From Mycobacterium sp. GA-2829 (GTDB lineage Bacteria > Actinomycetota > Actinomycetes > Mycobacteriales > Mycobacteriaceae): 64,000 nt of DNA. The notes beneath the pieces were generated by a model. The model did not search any database and was not told the origin of the DNA. It worked only from the letters and a program-made list of their open reading frames with translations. The stretch is from positions 1 through 64,000 of the forward strand of contig NZ_LQIT01000003.1 of NCBI RefSeq assembly GCF_001499965.1, written 5' to 3'. The position numbers were made by a program, and so were the translations under genes. Positions 18,024 through 26,729 of this stretch are shown piece after piece. Positions within the stretch are counted from its first letter, which is position 1, and each line of letters starts with the position of its first letter.

Positions 18024-19703
18024 ATGAGTTCCGACGCCCCGCAGATCCCGGACATCGCAGCCACCCCCGCCTGGCAGGCCTTGGCGCGGCATCACCACGA
18101 GGTCGAGGGAAAGCATCTGCGGGAGTTGTTCGCCGACGACCCGGCGCGCGGTACGGAGCTGACGCTGTCGGTCGGTGACCTCTACATCGACTACAGCAAG
18201 CACCGGATCACCCGGGAGACGCTGGGCCTGCTCGTCGACCTCGCCCGCGCGGCCGGGCTCGAGGAGCGGCGGGAGGCGATGTTCGCCGGTGCACACATCA
18301 ATACCTCCGAGGACCGCGCCGTGCTGCACACCGCGCTGCGGTTGCCCCGCGATGCGCAGTTGAGCGTCGACGGGCACGACGTGGTCGCCGACGTGCACGA
18401 GGTGCTGGACCGGATGGGCGCCTTCACCGACCGGCTGCGCAGCGGCGAGTGGACCGGCGCCACCGGTGAGCGGATCAGGACCGTGGTCAACATCGGCATC
18501 GGCGGTTCGGATCTCGGCCCGGTGATGGTGTACGACGCGCTGCGCCACTACGCCGACGCCGGCATCTCCGCCCGGTTCGTCTCCAACGTGGATCCGGCCG
18601 ACCTGGTCGCCAAACTCGACGGACTCGACCCGGCCACAACGCTGTTCATCGTCGCCTCCAAGACGTTCTCGACGCTGGAGACGCTGACCAATGCGACGGC
18701 GGCGCGGCGCTGGCTGATTGACGGACTCGGCGGCAGTGCCGGACAGGACGCGGTGAGCAAGCACTTCGTCGCGGTGTCGACGAACAAGAAACTGGTCGAC
18801 GACTTCGGGATCAACACCGACAACATGTTCGGGTTCTGGGACTGGGTGGGCGGCCGCTACTCGGTGGACAGCGCCATCGGGCTGAGCGTGATGGCCGCGA
18901 TCGGCAAGGAGCGGTTCGCCGAGTTCCTGGCCGGCTTCCACCTCGTCGACGAGCATTTCCGTACCGCGCCACTGGAATCCAACGCACCCGCGCTGCTCGG
19001 GCTGATCGGGTTGTGGTACTCGAACTTCTTCGGCGCGCAGTCGCGGGCGGTGCTGCCGTACTCGAACGATCTGTCGCGCTTTGCGGCGTATCTGCAGCAG
19101 CTCACAATGGAGTCCAACGGCAAATCGGTGCGCGCGGACGGTTCACCCGTCGGCACCGACACCGGCGAGATCTTCTGGGGTGAGCCGGGAACCAACGGCC
19201 AGCATGCGTTCTACCAGTTGCTGCACCAGGGCACGCGATTGGTGCCCGCCGACTTCATCGGGTTCAGCCAGCCCACCGACGACCTACCGACCGCCGACGG
19301 CACCGGCAGCATGCACGACCTGCTGATGAGCAATTTCTTCGCCCAAACCCAGGTGCTGGCGTTCGGCAAGACGGCCGAGGAGATCAGTGCCGAGGACACG
19401 CCCGCCGACGTCGTCCCGCACAAGGTGATGCCCGGAAACCGGCCCACCACAAGCATTCTCGGCACAAAGTTGACGCCGTCTGTGGTCGGCCAGCTGATCG
19501 CGCTCTACGAGCACCAGGTGTTCACCGAGGGTGTCGTCTGGGGTATCGACAGCTTCGACCAGTGGGGCGTCGAACTCGGCAAGACGCAGGCCAAGGCGCT
19601 GCTGCCGGTCCTGACCGGGGAGAAATCCCCTGCCCCGCAGTCGGATACGTCGACCGACGCGCTGGTGCGCCGGTACCGGACGGAGCGCGGCCGGTCGGCC
19701 TGA
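18024..19703 (+). CDS. pgi: Glucose-6-phosphate isomerase
   Basis: A 559-residue isomerase interconverting glucose 6-phosphate and fructose 6-phosphate. The signatures FVVSTNKK-type [16 protein letters not shown], the first PGI pattern [14 protein letters not shown], and [18 protein letters not shown] with its catalytic lysine are all visible. Active-site Glu and His lie in [10 protein letters not shown] and [16 protein letters not shown]. The ATG at 18024 has a TANNNT hexamer 7 nt upstream. In this window it also connects the fructose 6-phosphate made by the polyol cluster (57.8-60.1 kb) to central metabolism. Confidence 0.98.
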   Translation: MSSDAPQIPDIAATPAWQALARHHHEVEGKHLRELFADDPARGTELTLSVGDLYIDYSKHRITRETLGLLVDLARAAGLEERREAMFAGAHINTSEDRAVLHTALRLPRDAQLSVDGHDVVADVHEVLDRMGAFTDRLRSGEWTGATGERIRTVVNIGIGGSDLGPVMVYDALRHYADAGISARFVSNVDPADLVAKLDGLDPATTLFIVASKTFSTLETLTNATAARRWLIDGLGGSAGQDAVSKHFVAVSTNKKLVDDFGINTDNMFGFWDWVGGRYSVDSAIGLSVMAAIGKERFAEFLAGFHLVDEHFRTAPLESNAPALLGLIGLWYSNFFGAQSRAVLPYSNDLSRFAAYLQQLTMESNGKSVRADGSPVGTDTGEIFWGEPGTNGQHAFYQLLHQGTRLVPADFIGFSQPTDDLPTADGTGSMHDLLMSNFFAQTQVLAFGKTAEEISAEDTPADVVPHKVMPGNRPTTSILGTKLTPSVVGQLIALYEHQVFTEGVVWGIDSFDQWGVELGKTQAKALLPVLTGEKSPAPQSDTSTDALVRRYRTERGRSA

Positions 19704-19705
19704 GC

Positions 19706-19754
19706 GATTTCGGCGCGCTCACGTACGCCCAGCGCACGTAAACGCGCCGAAGTC
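19706..19754. repeat. Intergenic palindrome, family B copy 2
   Basis: GATTTCGGCGCG (19706-19717) pairs with CGCGCCGAAGTC (19743-19754) with one wobble. The core GATTTCGG is shared with copy 1 at 14363. It lies between the convergent pgi and SDR genes. Confidence 0.78.
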
Positions 19755-20493
19755 ACGCGAAGAACCGCCCCGGCAGCACCTTCATCACCTGCACCAGCGG
19801 CGCCCACGGCCACCACGGGACCGCGGCCCGGCCCGCCTCCTTCTCGATGACGCGGACCATCGCGGCGACGCCGGTCTCGGTGTCGGTCATCAGCATGGTC
19901 GACGCGGACTTGGCGGTCATCTCCGATTCGATGTAGCCGGGTTCGAGTACGGTCACGCGGATCGGGCCCCTGGCGTATTCGGCACGCAGCGATTCGCCGA
20001 GCGAGGTCACACCGGCCTTGCTCGCGGCGTAGGCCGCCTTGACCCCCGGCACACCCTTGTTGCCCAACACCGACGAGACCAGCACCAGGTGACCGCTGCC
20101 GGAGCGCTTGAACATCTCCAGCGCCGTCTCGATCTGCACGAGCGCGGCGACGAGATTGGTCTCGATCGTCGCCTTGTTGGCCCACAGCTTGCCCGTCCCG
20201 AGCGGGGCGCCCTTGCCGAGTCCGGCGTTGACGATCACCCGGTCGAGGCCGCCGAGTTCGTCGGCCAGCGCCGCGAACACCTTCGGCACCTGGTCGTGGT
20301 CGTTGACGTCGAGTTCGGCGACCGCGACGGTGATCCCCGGGTGGCGTTGTGTCAGTTCGGCTTTCAGCGCGTCGAGGCGGTCGGTGCGGCGGGCGCACAG
20401 CGCGAGGTCGCGGCCCCTGGCGGCGAAGGCGCGCGCCATCCCGGCGCCCAACCCGGAGCTCGCGCCGGTGATCAGGATCTTCTGGCGGGTCAT
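19753..20493 (-). CDS. Short-chain dehydrogenase/reductase, Rv0945 homologue
   Basis: A 246-residue classical SDR. ILITGASSGLGAGMARAFA is the Rossmann cofactor motif, NAGLGKGA is the NAG motif and YAASKAGV carries the Tyr-Lys pair. The catalytic Ser lies in LVSSVLGNKG. The C-terminus ends in hydrophobic WPWAPLVQVMKVLPGRFF, suggesting membrane contact. The substrate is unknown. On its strand TACGCT lies 6 nt before the ATG, again a leaderless pattern. It follows the Fpg-like gene by 31 nt and could share its transcript. Confidence 0.86.
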   Translation of the reverse strand: MTRQKILITGASSGLGAGMARAFAARGRDLALCARRTDRLDALKAELTQRHPGITVAVAELDVNDHDQVPKVFAALADELGGLDRVIVNAGLGKGAPLGTGKLWANKATIETNLVAALVQIETALEMFKRSGSGHLVLVSSVLGNKGVPGVKAAYAASKAGVTSLGESLRAEYARGPIRVTVLEPGYIESEMTAKSASTMLMTDTETGVAAMVRVIEKEAGRAAVPWWPWAPLVQVMKVLPGRFFA

Positions 20494-20524
20494 GCGGGCA
20501 GCGTAACGGGGCGGGAAACGCGCC

Positions 20525-21388
20525 CTACTTCAGCAGTCGCGACATCCGGCGGTCGGCGAGCACCCGGCCACCGGTCTGGCACGTCGGGCAGTACTGGAAC
20601 GACTTGTCCGCGAACGACACCTCGCGCACCGTGTCCCCGCAGACCGGACACGGCAGCCCGGTCCGCGCGTGCACCCGCAGCCCGGACCGCTTCTCCCCCT
20701 TCAACGTCGCGGCCTGCTGCCCCACCGATCGCGACACCGCGTCGGTCAGCACCGAGATCATCGCGTCGTGCAGCGAGCCCAGTTGCGCGGCGGTCAGCTT
20801 GTTGGTGGTCGCGAACGGCGACAGCCGGGCCACGTGCAGGATCTCGTCGCTGTAGGCGTTGCCGATCCCGGCGATCACCTTCTGGTCGGTGATGACGGTC
20901 TTGATCCGCCCGCTCTGCGTGGCCAGCAGCGCACCGAGGTCCTCGGCCGTCAGGTCCAGCGCATCGGGCCCGAGCGTGGCGATCCCCGGTACCGCGGACG
21001 GCTCGGCGACCAGCCACACGGCCAGCCGCTTCTGCGTGCCCGCCTCGGTGAGGTCGAATCCGGGCGCGGAGCCGGGCGTGCCGAGGTGCACCCGCAGCGC
21101 AATCGGTCCCTTCCCCGGCTTCAGCGGTGCGGGCGACAGCTTGTCCGACCAGCGCAGCCAGCCGGCGCGGGACAGGTGGGTGATCAGGTACAGGTCGCCG
21201 GCCTGCAGCCCGAGGTACTTCCCCCAGCGGTGGGCGTCGGTGACCTCGCGGCCGTGCAGTGCGGTGATCGGCGGGTCGAACGTCTTGAGCACCGAGAACG
21301 CCGACACGTCGACGCGTCCGATCGGCAGTCCGACGGCGTTGCGCCGCAGGTGGTCGGCGAGTGCTTCGACCTCGGGCAGTTCTGGCAT
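20525..21388 (-). CDS. Fpg/Nei family DNA glycosylase, full-length Rv0944 homologue
   Basis: A 287-residue protein beginning MPELPEVEALADHL; Pro2 and Glu3 are the catalytic residues of the family. HRWGKYLGL carries the conserved lysine. A C-terminal zinc finger (CPVC ... YCPTCQTGG) completes the fold. Fpg/Nei enzymes excise oxidised bases with beta,delta-elimination. The finger has SFQ where Fpg normally has R-S/T-T/F, so base preference may differ from MutM. The M. tuberculosis counterpart is, as I recall, only about 158 residues, so this copy is probably the intact ancestral form. Confidence 0.85.
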   Translation of the reverse strand: MPELPEVEALADHLRRNAVGLPIGRVDVSAFSVLKTFDPPITALHGREVTDAHRWGKYLGLQAGDLYLITHLSRAGWLRWSDKLSPAPLKPGKGPIALRVHLGTPGSAPGFDLTEAGTQKRLAVWLVAEPSAVPGIATLGPDALDLTAEDLGALLATQSGRIKTVITDQKVIAGIGNAYSDEILHVARLSPFATTNKLTAAQLGSLHDAMISVLTDAVSRSVGQQAATLKGEKRSGLRVHARTGLPCPVCGDTVREVSFADKSFQYCPTCQTGGRVLADRRMSRLLK

Positions 21389-21404
21389 GTGTCCAGTGTG
21401 CCGG

Positions 21405-21797
21405 TCAGCGCCGGATCAGGCCGCCGCTCAGCAAAGACAGCACCCAACTGACGATCGACAACCAGATGCCGGCCCAGATCGCCGTCCACCAGAAGTGGTC
21501 GATGTAGAGCCCCCAGTGCGTGGTGTGTTCGGTGATCCAGGCGGTCAGCCACAGCATCAGCGCGTTGACGACGATGTGGAACAACCCGAGCGTCACGATG
21601 TACAGCGGAATGGACATCAGCTGCACGATGGGTTTGACGACGGCGTTGACCAGCCCGAACACCACGGCGACGACGAAGATGATCCCGACCTGCGCTGCGG
21701 TGGTGTCCCCGCCGACGAACTCGATGCCCGAGACCAGCTGCGTCACCACCCACAACGCCACCCCGGTGACCGCGGCCCGCAGCAGGAAGCTACCCAC
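21405..21797 (-). CDS. Phage-holin superfamily IV-type small membrane protein
   Basis: A 130-residue protein with four hydrophobic helices (about 5-22, 36-55, 60-88 and 103-125) and the family pattern VFGLVNAVVKPIVQLMSIPLYIVTLGLFHIVVNALML. These widespread housekeeping proteins are named after phage holins but are not normally phage encoded. Function is unknown. It lies 16 nt before the Fpg-like gene and 18 nt after cobF, all read leftward. Confidence 0.8.
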   Translation of the reverse strand: MGSFLLRAAVTGVALWVVTQLVSGIEFVGGDTTAAQVGIIFVVAVVFGLVNAVVKPIVQLMSIPLYIVTLGLFHIVVNALMLWLTAWITEHTTHWGLYIDHFWWTAIWAGIWLSIVSWVLSLLSGGLIRR

Positions 21798-21815
21798 GCG
21801 CTGATCTTCGCACGC

Positions 21816-22553
21816 TCACGCGCGTAGCAGATAGGTGTCCATGATCCAGCCGTGTCGCTGACGGGCCTCGGCGCGCAGCTCGACGATTCGTGCGCCCACG
21901 TCACCGACGGTGCCCGCGACCAGCAGTTCGTCGGGTGTGCCGAGGTAGGCGCCCCACCAGATGCGGGTCTGCGGCGGGGTCCCGGTGAATGCGCAGTCGC
22001 CGTCGAGCATCACCACCGCGGTGCCGGAGAGCCCCTGTTCGCGCAGCCGGCGGCCGGTGGTGATCACGACCGGTTCGCCGACATCGTTGAGCGGGATCCG
22101 GTGCCGCGCGGTGAGCGCCTGAATCGCGGTGACGCCGGGGATGACGTCGTAGTCGAAGTCGACGTGGGCGGCGACCCGGTCGAGGATGCGCAGCGTGCTG
22201 TCGTAGAGCGACGGGTCACCCCAGGCCAGGAATGCGCCGACGCCGTCGTCGTCGAGTTCTGCCGAGATCGCGTCGGCCCACAGCCGCGCGCGGGCGGCGT
22301 GCCATTCGTCGACGGCCCGGCGGTAGTCACCGCCCTTGGCGCGCACGGGGTCGGGCAGTTCGACGAACCGGTACCCGGGTTCGGTGATGAACCGTTCACA
22401 GATCAGGCGGCGCAGCGCGACGAGGTCGTCCTTGGTCTCGCCCTTGTCCATCGCGAAGAAGACGTCGGTGTCGTTGAGCGCCGCGACGGCCTGTGCGGTC
22501 ACATAGTCGGGGTCGCCCGCGCCGATGCCGATGACGTGGATCCGTCGAGTCAC
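21816..22553 (-). CDS. cobF: Precorrin-6A synthase (deacetylating) CobF
   Basis: A 245-residue SAM-dependent tetrapyrrole methyltransferase of aerobic cobalamin synthesis. It methylates C-1 of precorrin-5 with loss of acetate. The N-terminal VIGIGAGDPDYVTAQA and the GDPSLYDSTLRIL segment are typical of the fold, and LPDPVRAKGGDYRRAVDEWH is CobF specific. The GTG at 22553 is the best start: AGTATG on the plus strand, i.e. a CATACT -10, lies 7 nt upstream and no ribosome site is present. The gene is absent from M. tuberculosis but present in M. canettii and environmental mycobacteria (recalled). Other cob genes are not in the window. Confidence 0.9.
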   Translation of the reverse strand: MTRRIHVIGIGAGDPDYVTAQAVAALNDTDVFFAMDKGETKDDLVALRRLICERFITEPGYRFVELPDPVRAKGGDYRRAVDEWHAARARLWADAISAELDDDGVGAFLAWGDPSLYDSTLRILDRVAAHVDFDYDVIPGVTAIQALTARHRIPLNDVGEPVVITTGRRLREQGLSGTAVVMLDGDCAFTGTPPQTRIWWGAYLGTPDELLVAGTVGDVGARIVELRAEARQRHGWIMDTYLLRA

Positions 22554-22578
22554 GCGAGTGAGTATGGCCCCGGACGGT

Positions 22579-23616
22579 TCAGCCGTCGTCGCGGCCCCGG
22601 CTGCGCCGCAGCGCCTTGGCGCGTTCGACGTCCTCCTCGATCGCGGCTTCCTTCTTCTCGATGACGCGGGTGTCCCGCGGCGGCAGCTGCAGTTCGCGTT
22701 CGGCGTGCAGCCCGGCCTGCAGCTGGCGGCCCCGTTCCAGTTCGGCGTCGAGTTCCGCACCGAACAGCAACGCGAGGTTGGTGATCCACAGCCACAGCAG
22801 GAAGATGATGACGCCGGCCAGCGCCCCGTAGGTCTTGTTGTAGCTGCTGAAGTTGGCGACGTAGATCCCGAAGATCACCGAGGCCAGGATCCAGGTGAGG
22901 ATGGCCAGCGCGGCGCCGAGGCTGATCCACCGGAACTTCGGCTGCTGCACGTTGGGCGTCGCGTAGTACAGCACCGCGACGGCGATGATGACCAGCAGCA
23001 GGATCACCGGCCAGCGGCCGATGTTCCATGCCGTCACCGCGGCGTCACCGAGGCCGATCGCGTTGCCGACGGCTTCGGCGACCGGACCGCTGACCGCGAC
23101 CATGAACAGCACCAGCGCCGCTCCGATCAGCGCGGCGAACGTCAGCACCAGCTGCAGCGGGCGCAGCTTCCACACCGGTCGGCCCTCGTCGACCTCGTAG
23201 ATGCGGTTCATCGCGCGGCCGAACGCGCCGACGTACCCGGACGCCGACCACAGCGCGGTGAGGATGCCGATCACCAGAGCGAAACCCGCAGAGGGCGATT
23301 CGACGAGTTGCTGGACCGTGGGCCGCAGCGTGTCGACCGTCGAGGCGGGGGCGACGTCGGAGATCAGGTCGAGCAGCGCGTCGGTGGTGCGCTTGCCCTG
23401 ACCGAACACGCCGAGCAGCGACACCATCACCAGCACCGCGGGGAACAGTGACAGCACCGCGTAGTAGGTGAGCGCGGCGGCGAGGTCGGTGCACTGGTCG
23501 TGGCTGAACTCGCGCGCGGTCTTGCGCAGCACGTAGAGCGCCGACGGTTTCGTCAGGTCGGTCGGCGAATCCGGCTTGCGGGGATCGTCGGGGTCGGGCG
23601 CACTGTCTTCAGCCAT
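22579..23616 (-). CDS. YihY/BrkB family inner membrane protein
   Basis: A 345-residue polytopic membrane protein. The cytosolic start MAEDSAPDPDDPRKPDSPTD leads into the YihY core: DLAAALTYYAVLSLFPAVLVMVSLLGVFG, then ALWSASGYVGAFGRAMNRIYEV and SYNKTYGALAGVIIFLLWLWITNLALLFGAELDAE. Six helices are expected. A charged C-terminal tail (about 300-345) is rich in Glu, Arg and Lys. The family was once misnamed RNase BN and has no agreed function. I chose the ATG at 23616 since it has GAGCGAGG nearby; the frame stays open far upstream but without family similarity. Confidence 0.84.
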   Translation of the reverse strand: MAEDSAPDPDDPRKPDSPTDLTKPSALYVLRKTAREFSHDQCTDLAAALTYYAVLSLFPAVLVMVSLLGVFGQGKRTTDALLDLISDVAPASTVDTLRPTVQQLVESPSAGFALVIGILTALWSASGYVGAFGRAMNRIYEVDEGRPVWKLRPLQLVLTFAALIGAALVLFMVAVSGPVAEAVGNAIGLGDAAVTAWNIGRWPVILLLVIIAVAVLYYATPNVQQPKFRWISLGAALAILTWILASVIFGIYVANFSSYNKTYGALAGVIIFLLWLWITNLALLFGAELDAELERGRQLQAGLHAERELQLPPRDTRVIEKKEAAIEEDVERAKALRRSRGRDDG

Positions 23617-23645
23617 GCCTCGCTCTCTACCCGGAAAACCCGGGC

Positions 23646-23706
23646 GCCGAACGTGAGCTCGTGTGCGAGATTCGTCCGGAAGTTCGGGCACCGGCTCACG
23701 TTCGGC
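23646..23706. repeat. Intergenic palindrome, family C copy 1
   Basis: GCCGAACGTGAGC (23646-23658) pairs perfectly with GCTCACGTTCGGC (23694-23706). It lies between two leftward genes, the ThDP enzyme and the YihY protein, so it could end or attenuate the upstream transcript. A relative lies at 61137. Confidence 0.83.
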
Positions 23707-23708
23707 CC

Positions 23709-25427
23709 TCACTTCTCGCGCTCCAGGGCGTCGCGCACCTTCTCGACCTTGCTCTCCGGCATGAGCGGCGGCAGCAGCGGGGTCGCCGGGTCGACGACCG
23801 CTTCGATCACCGTGGGCCGGTCGGCCGCCAACGCCTGCGCCCACGCCTCGTCCGCGGCCGTCGACTCGGTCAGCCGGATGCCACGCAGGCCCAGCAGTTC
23901 GGCGTAGTCGGCGTACGGGAACCGCGGCACGTCCTGGGATGCGGGGAAGCGCGGGTTGCCTTCCATCTCCCGCTGCTCCCAGGACACCTCGGTGAGGTCG
24001 GCGTTGTGCAGCACCAGCACAACGAAGCGCGGATCCTGCCACGACCGCCACCGGTCGGCGATGGTGACGAGTTCGAGCAGCCCGCTCATCTGCATGGCGC
24101 CGTCACCGACCAGCGCGACGATCGGCCGTTGCGGCGCATCGAGTTTCGCAGCCACCCCGTAGGGCAGTGCGCATCCCATCGACGCCAGGTACCCCGAGAG
24201 GTGGGCCGGTACGCCGGGCGGTAGGCGCAGGTGGCGGGCGTACCAGTAGGTGGACGATCCGGTGTCGACGGCGACGCGCGCGTCGGCGGGCAGGTGGTCC
24301 GACAGCGCGCGGACGACGGCCTCGGGGTTGGCGCCGGTGGTCTCGGCGGCGGCCCGCCGCGCGGCCTCGACGTGCCACTCCTCCCGCCACCGCTGCACCT
24401 GGTCCTGCCAGCCGCGGTCGGTCTTGCGCTCGAGGAGATCGGCCAGTGCCGAGAGTGCCTGTGCCGCTTGCCCGACGACGGGCGCCTCGACGGGATACTT
24501 CGCGCCGATGACGCGCGGCTGGAGGTCGATCTGCACCGCCCGCGCCTGACCGGGCGCGGGGTAGAACTCCGTCCACGGATCGTTGGATCCGACGATGAGC
24601 AGCGTGTCGCACTCGGCCATCAGGTGGGCGCTCGCCGTGGTGCCGAGATGGCCCATCACCCCGGTGTGCCAGGGTTCGCCCTCGTCGAGCACCGGCTTGC
24701 CGAGCAGCGACGTGGTCACCCCCGCGCCGAGAAGGTCGACCACACGGGCGATTTCGGCGTCCGCTCCGGCGGCGCCGCGACCGACCAGCAGCGCCACCCG
24801 CTCGCCGGCGTTGAGAAGGTCTGCAGCACTGCGTAATTGGTCGTCGGGTGCGGTGACCGCCGCCCGCGCGGTGACCGCCGTCGAGGGGATGATGCCGTGG
24901 CTGTGCTCGAGATCGTCAGGCATGTCGGCCTGTTGGACGTCGTGCGGGATGATCAGACAGGTCGGTGTCGACGTTGCGATCGCCGTGCGCATCGCGTTGT
25001 CGAGCGCCATCAGCGCCTGTTCGGGGGCGAACACCGTCTGCACGTACTGACCGCACACATCCCTGAACAACGAGTGCAGGTCCACCTCCTGCAGGTAGCC
25101 GCTGCCCAGTGCGGTCGACACCACCTGGCCGACGATCGCGACCACGGGCCGCCGGTCGAGCTTGGCGTCGTAGAGGCCGGCCAGCAGGTGGATGGCCCCA
25201 GGGCCCTGGGTCGCCATGCACACGCCGACCCGCCCGGTGTACTTGGCGTGTCCGCACGCCATGAACGCGGCGAGTTCTTCATGCCGGGTCGAGACGAACT
25301 CGGGTTCGCCGGACCGCTGTAGCGCGCCGAGCAGGGTGTTCACCCCGTCGCCTGCGTAGCCGAACACCCGGTCGGCACCCCAGTCCTTCAGTCGGGCCAC
25401 CAATGCATCCGCCACCAGATCGCTCAT
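23709..25427 (-). CDS. Thiamine-diphosphate-dependent enzyme, pyruvate oxidase/acetolactate synthase-like
   Basis: A 572-residue ThDP enzyme with the three usual domains. The N-terminal pyrimidine-binding domain has the catalytic Glu in STRHEELAAFMACGHAKYTG and QGPGAIHLLAGLYDAKLDRRPVVAI. The C-terminal domain has the ThDP/Mg motif GDGAMQMSGLLELVTIA with the Asn in LHNADL. The sequence resembles PoxB-type pyruvate oxidases more than biosynthetic acetolactate synthase, and no regulatory subunit gene is adjacent. The substrate is probably pyruvate or another 2-ketoacid. ATG 25427 (MSDLVADAL) was chosen; an in-frame ATG lies at 25439. Confidence 0.82.
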   Translation of the reverse strand: MSDLVADALVARLKDWGADRVFGYAGDGVNTLLGALQRSGEPEFVSTRHEELAAFMACGHAKYTGRVGVCMATQGPGAIHLLAGLYDAKLDRRPVVAIVGQVVSTALGSGYLQEVDLHSLFRDVCGQYVQTVFAPEQALMALDNAMRTAIATSTPTCLIIPHDVQQADMPDDLEHSHGIIPSTAVTARAAVTAPDDQLRSAADLLNAGERVALLVGRGAAGADAEIARVVDLLGAGVTTSLLGKPVLDEGEPWHTGVMGHLGTTASAHLMAECDTLLIVGSNDPWTEFYPAPGQARAVQIDLQPRVIGAKYPVEAPVVGQAAQALSALADLLERKTDRGWQDQVQRWREEWHVEAARRAAAETTGANPEAVVRALSDHLPADARVAVDTGSSTYWYARHLRLPPGVPAHLSGYLASMGCALPYGVAAKLDAPQRPIVALVGDGAMQMSGLLELVTIADRWRSWQDPRFVVLVLHNADLTEVSWEQREMEGNPRFPASQDVPRFPYADYAELLGLRGIRLTESTAADEAWAQALAADRPTVIEAVVDPATPLLPPLMPESKVEKVRDALEREK

Positions 25428-25456
25428 GGCCCGCGACATACCCGCCGCGTCGGGAC

Positions 25457-25762
25457 TTACTCCGGGTTCTCCTTGGCCAGCGCGGCGAAGCCCTTGGCCT
25501 GACCACGGGCCAGCGCGGCGCGGACCACGCCGACGATCAGGCCCTGGATGGCCGCGGCGATGAAGATCTCCTTCGCGGAACTCTGCAGATCCTCGGGATC
25601 GGGCGGTTCGGTCCCGGCCGGGTTAACCCGCTCCCAGATCTCGGTGAAGATCTTGCCTGCGATCAGACCGCCGCCGATGCTGGCGCCCAACGCCAAAGGT
25701 TTGTACAAGGTTTTCGCGACACTCACCGCGGTGGGCTTCCCGGGGCGCCGTTCTTCAAACAT
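25457..25762 (-). CDS. DUF4235 small membrane protein
   Basis: A 101-residue protein with two hydrophobic stretches (about 22-45 and 68-88) and the family pattern KPLALGASIGGGLIAGKIFTEIWERV. Function is unknown. The ATG at 25762 is three nt from a KstR-type palindrome, which lies between it and the divergent LLM gene. It is therefore unclear whether this gene is itself sterol-controlled. Confidence 0.75.
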   Translation of the reverse strand: MFEERRPGKPTAVSVAKTLYKPLALGASIGGGLIAGKIFTEIWERVNPAGTEPPDPEDLQSSAKEIFIAAAIQGLIVGVVRAALARGQAKGFAALAKENPE

Positions 25763-25765
25763 CGG

Positions 25766-25783
25766 ACTAGAACACGTTCTAGT
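25766..25783. promoter_or_regulatory. KstR-type operator 3
   Basis: ACTAGAACACGTTCTAGT, perfect 8-bp arms around a 2-nt centre, the best of the four sites in this window. It lies between the divergent DUF4235 gene and the Rv0940c-type oxidoreductase, 42 nt before the GTG of the latter. Confidence 0.87.
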
Positions 25784-25825
25784 ATTCGGCGCAGCACTCG
25801 CGACAACCGACCCCGAGGAGGCGCT

Positions 25826-26692
25826 GTGCGGTTCACCTACGCCGAGGCGATGACCGATCCGACGTACTACATCCCGCTGGCCAAGGCCGCCGAGGCCGCG
25901 GGTTACGACGCGATGACCATCCCCGACAGCGTCGCCTACCCCTTCGAATCGGATTCGACGTATCCGTACACCCCCGACGGCAGCCGCGAGTTCCTCGACG
26001 GCAAGGCGTTCATCGAGTCGTTCGTGCTGGCCAGTGCGCTGTGCGCGGTGACCACCACGCTGCGGTTCAACTTCTTCGTGCTCAAGCTGCCGATCCGCCC
26101 ACCGGCCCTGGTGGCCAAGCAGGCCGGGTCGCTGGCTGCACTGTTCGACAACCGGCTGGGCCTGGGAGTCGGCACCAGTCCGTGGCCCGAGGACTACGAG
26201 CTGATGAACGTGCCGTTCGCCAAGCGGGGTAAGCGCATGGACGAGTGCATCGAGATCATCCGCGGCCTGACCACCGGTGAGTACTTCGAATTCCACGGCG
26301 AGTTCTACGACATCCCCAAGACCAAGATGACCCCCGCCCCGAGCAAGCCGGTGCCGATCCTGGTCGGCGGCCACGCCGACGCCGCCCTCAGACGCGCCGC
26401 CCGCTGCGACGGCTGGATGCACGGCGGGGGCGACCCCGAGGAACTCGACGGGCTGCTCGCCAAACTCAACCGTTACCGCGAGGAGCAGGGACAGACCGGA
26501 CCATTCGAGATCCACGTCATCTCGGTCGACGCGTTCAGCGTTGACGGCATCAAACGGTTGGAGGACAAGGGCGTAACGGACGTCATCGTCGGCTTCCGGA
26601 TCCCCTACATCACCGGACAGGACACCGAACCGCTGGAGACCAAGATCCGCAACCTCGAATGGTTCGCAGATAACGTCATCGGAAAGCTGTAA
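25826..26692 (+). CDS. LLM-class flavin/F420-dependent oxidoreductase, Rv0940c homologue
   Basis: A 288-residue luciferase-like protein, the same length as recalled for Rv0940c. Core motifs are DNRLGLGVGTSPWPEDYELMNVPF and VPILVGGHADAALRRAARCDGWMH. The GTG at 25826 has GAGGAGG 5 nt upstream, unlike many neighbours. A perfect KstR-type palindrome 42 nt upstream suggests induction during sterol catabolism. The exact reaction is unknown. The gene is followed after 37 bp by the CheB gene, which seems to have its own promoter. Confidence 0.86.
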   Translation: MRFTYAEAMTDPTYYIPLAKAAEAAGYDAMTIPDSVAYPFESDSTYPYTPDGSREFLDGKAFIESFVLASALCAVTTTLRFNFFVLKLPIRPPALVAKQAGSLAALFDNRLGLGVGTSPWPEDYELMNVPFAKRGKRMDECIEIIRGLTTGEYFEFHGEFYDIPKTKMTPAPSKPVPILVGGHADAALRRAARCDGWMHGGGDPEELDGLLAKLNRYREEQGQTGPFEIHVISVDAFSVDGIKRLEDKGVTDVIVGFRIPYITGQDTEPLETKIRNLEWFADNVIGKL

Positions 26693-26695
26693 GCC

Positions 26696-26719
26696 GATTA
26701 CCAGCGCCGTCACGGGGTA
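26696..26719 (+). promoter_or_regulatory. Possible SigF promoter before the CheB operon
   Basis: GATTA (26696-26700), a 14-nt spacer and GGGTA (26715-26719) resemble the SigF pattern GGTTT-N15-GGGTA, with a weak -35. The distance would start the mRNA at or near the GTG at 26730. Confidence 0.4.
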
Positions 26720-26729
26720 ACCCCCCTGC

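Noticed and set aside
21405..21797. Prophage remnant suggested by the phage-holin-type gene
   Set aside because: No other phage gene is nearby and this family is a common chromosomal membrane protein in actinobacteria.
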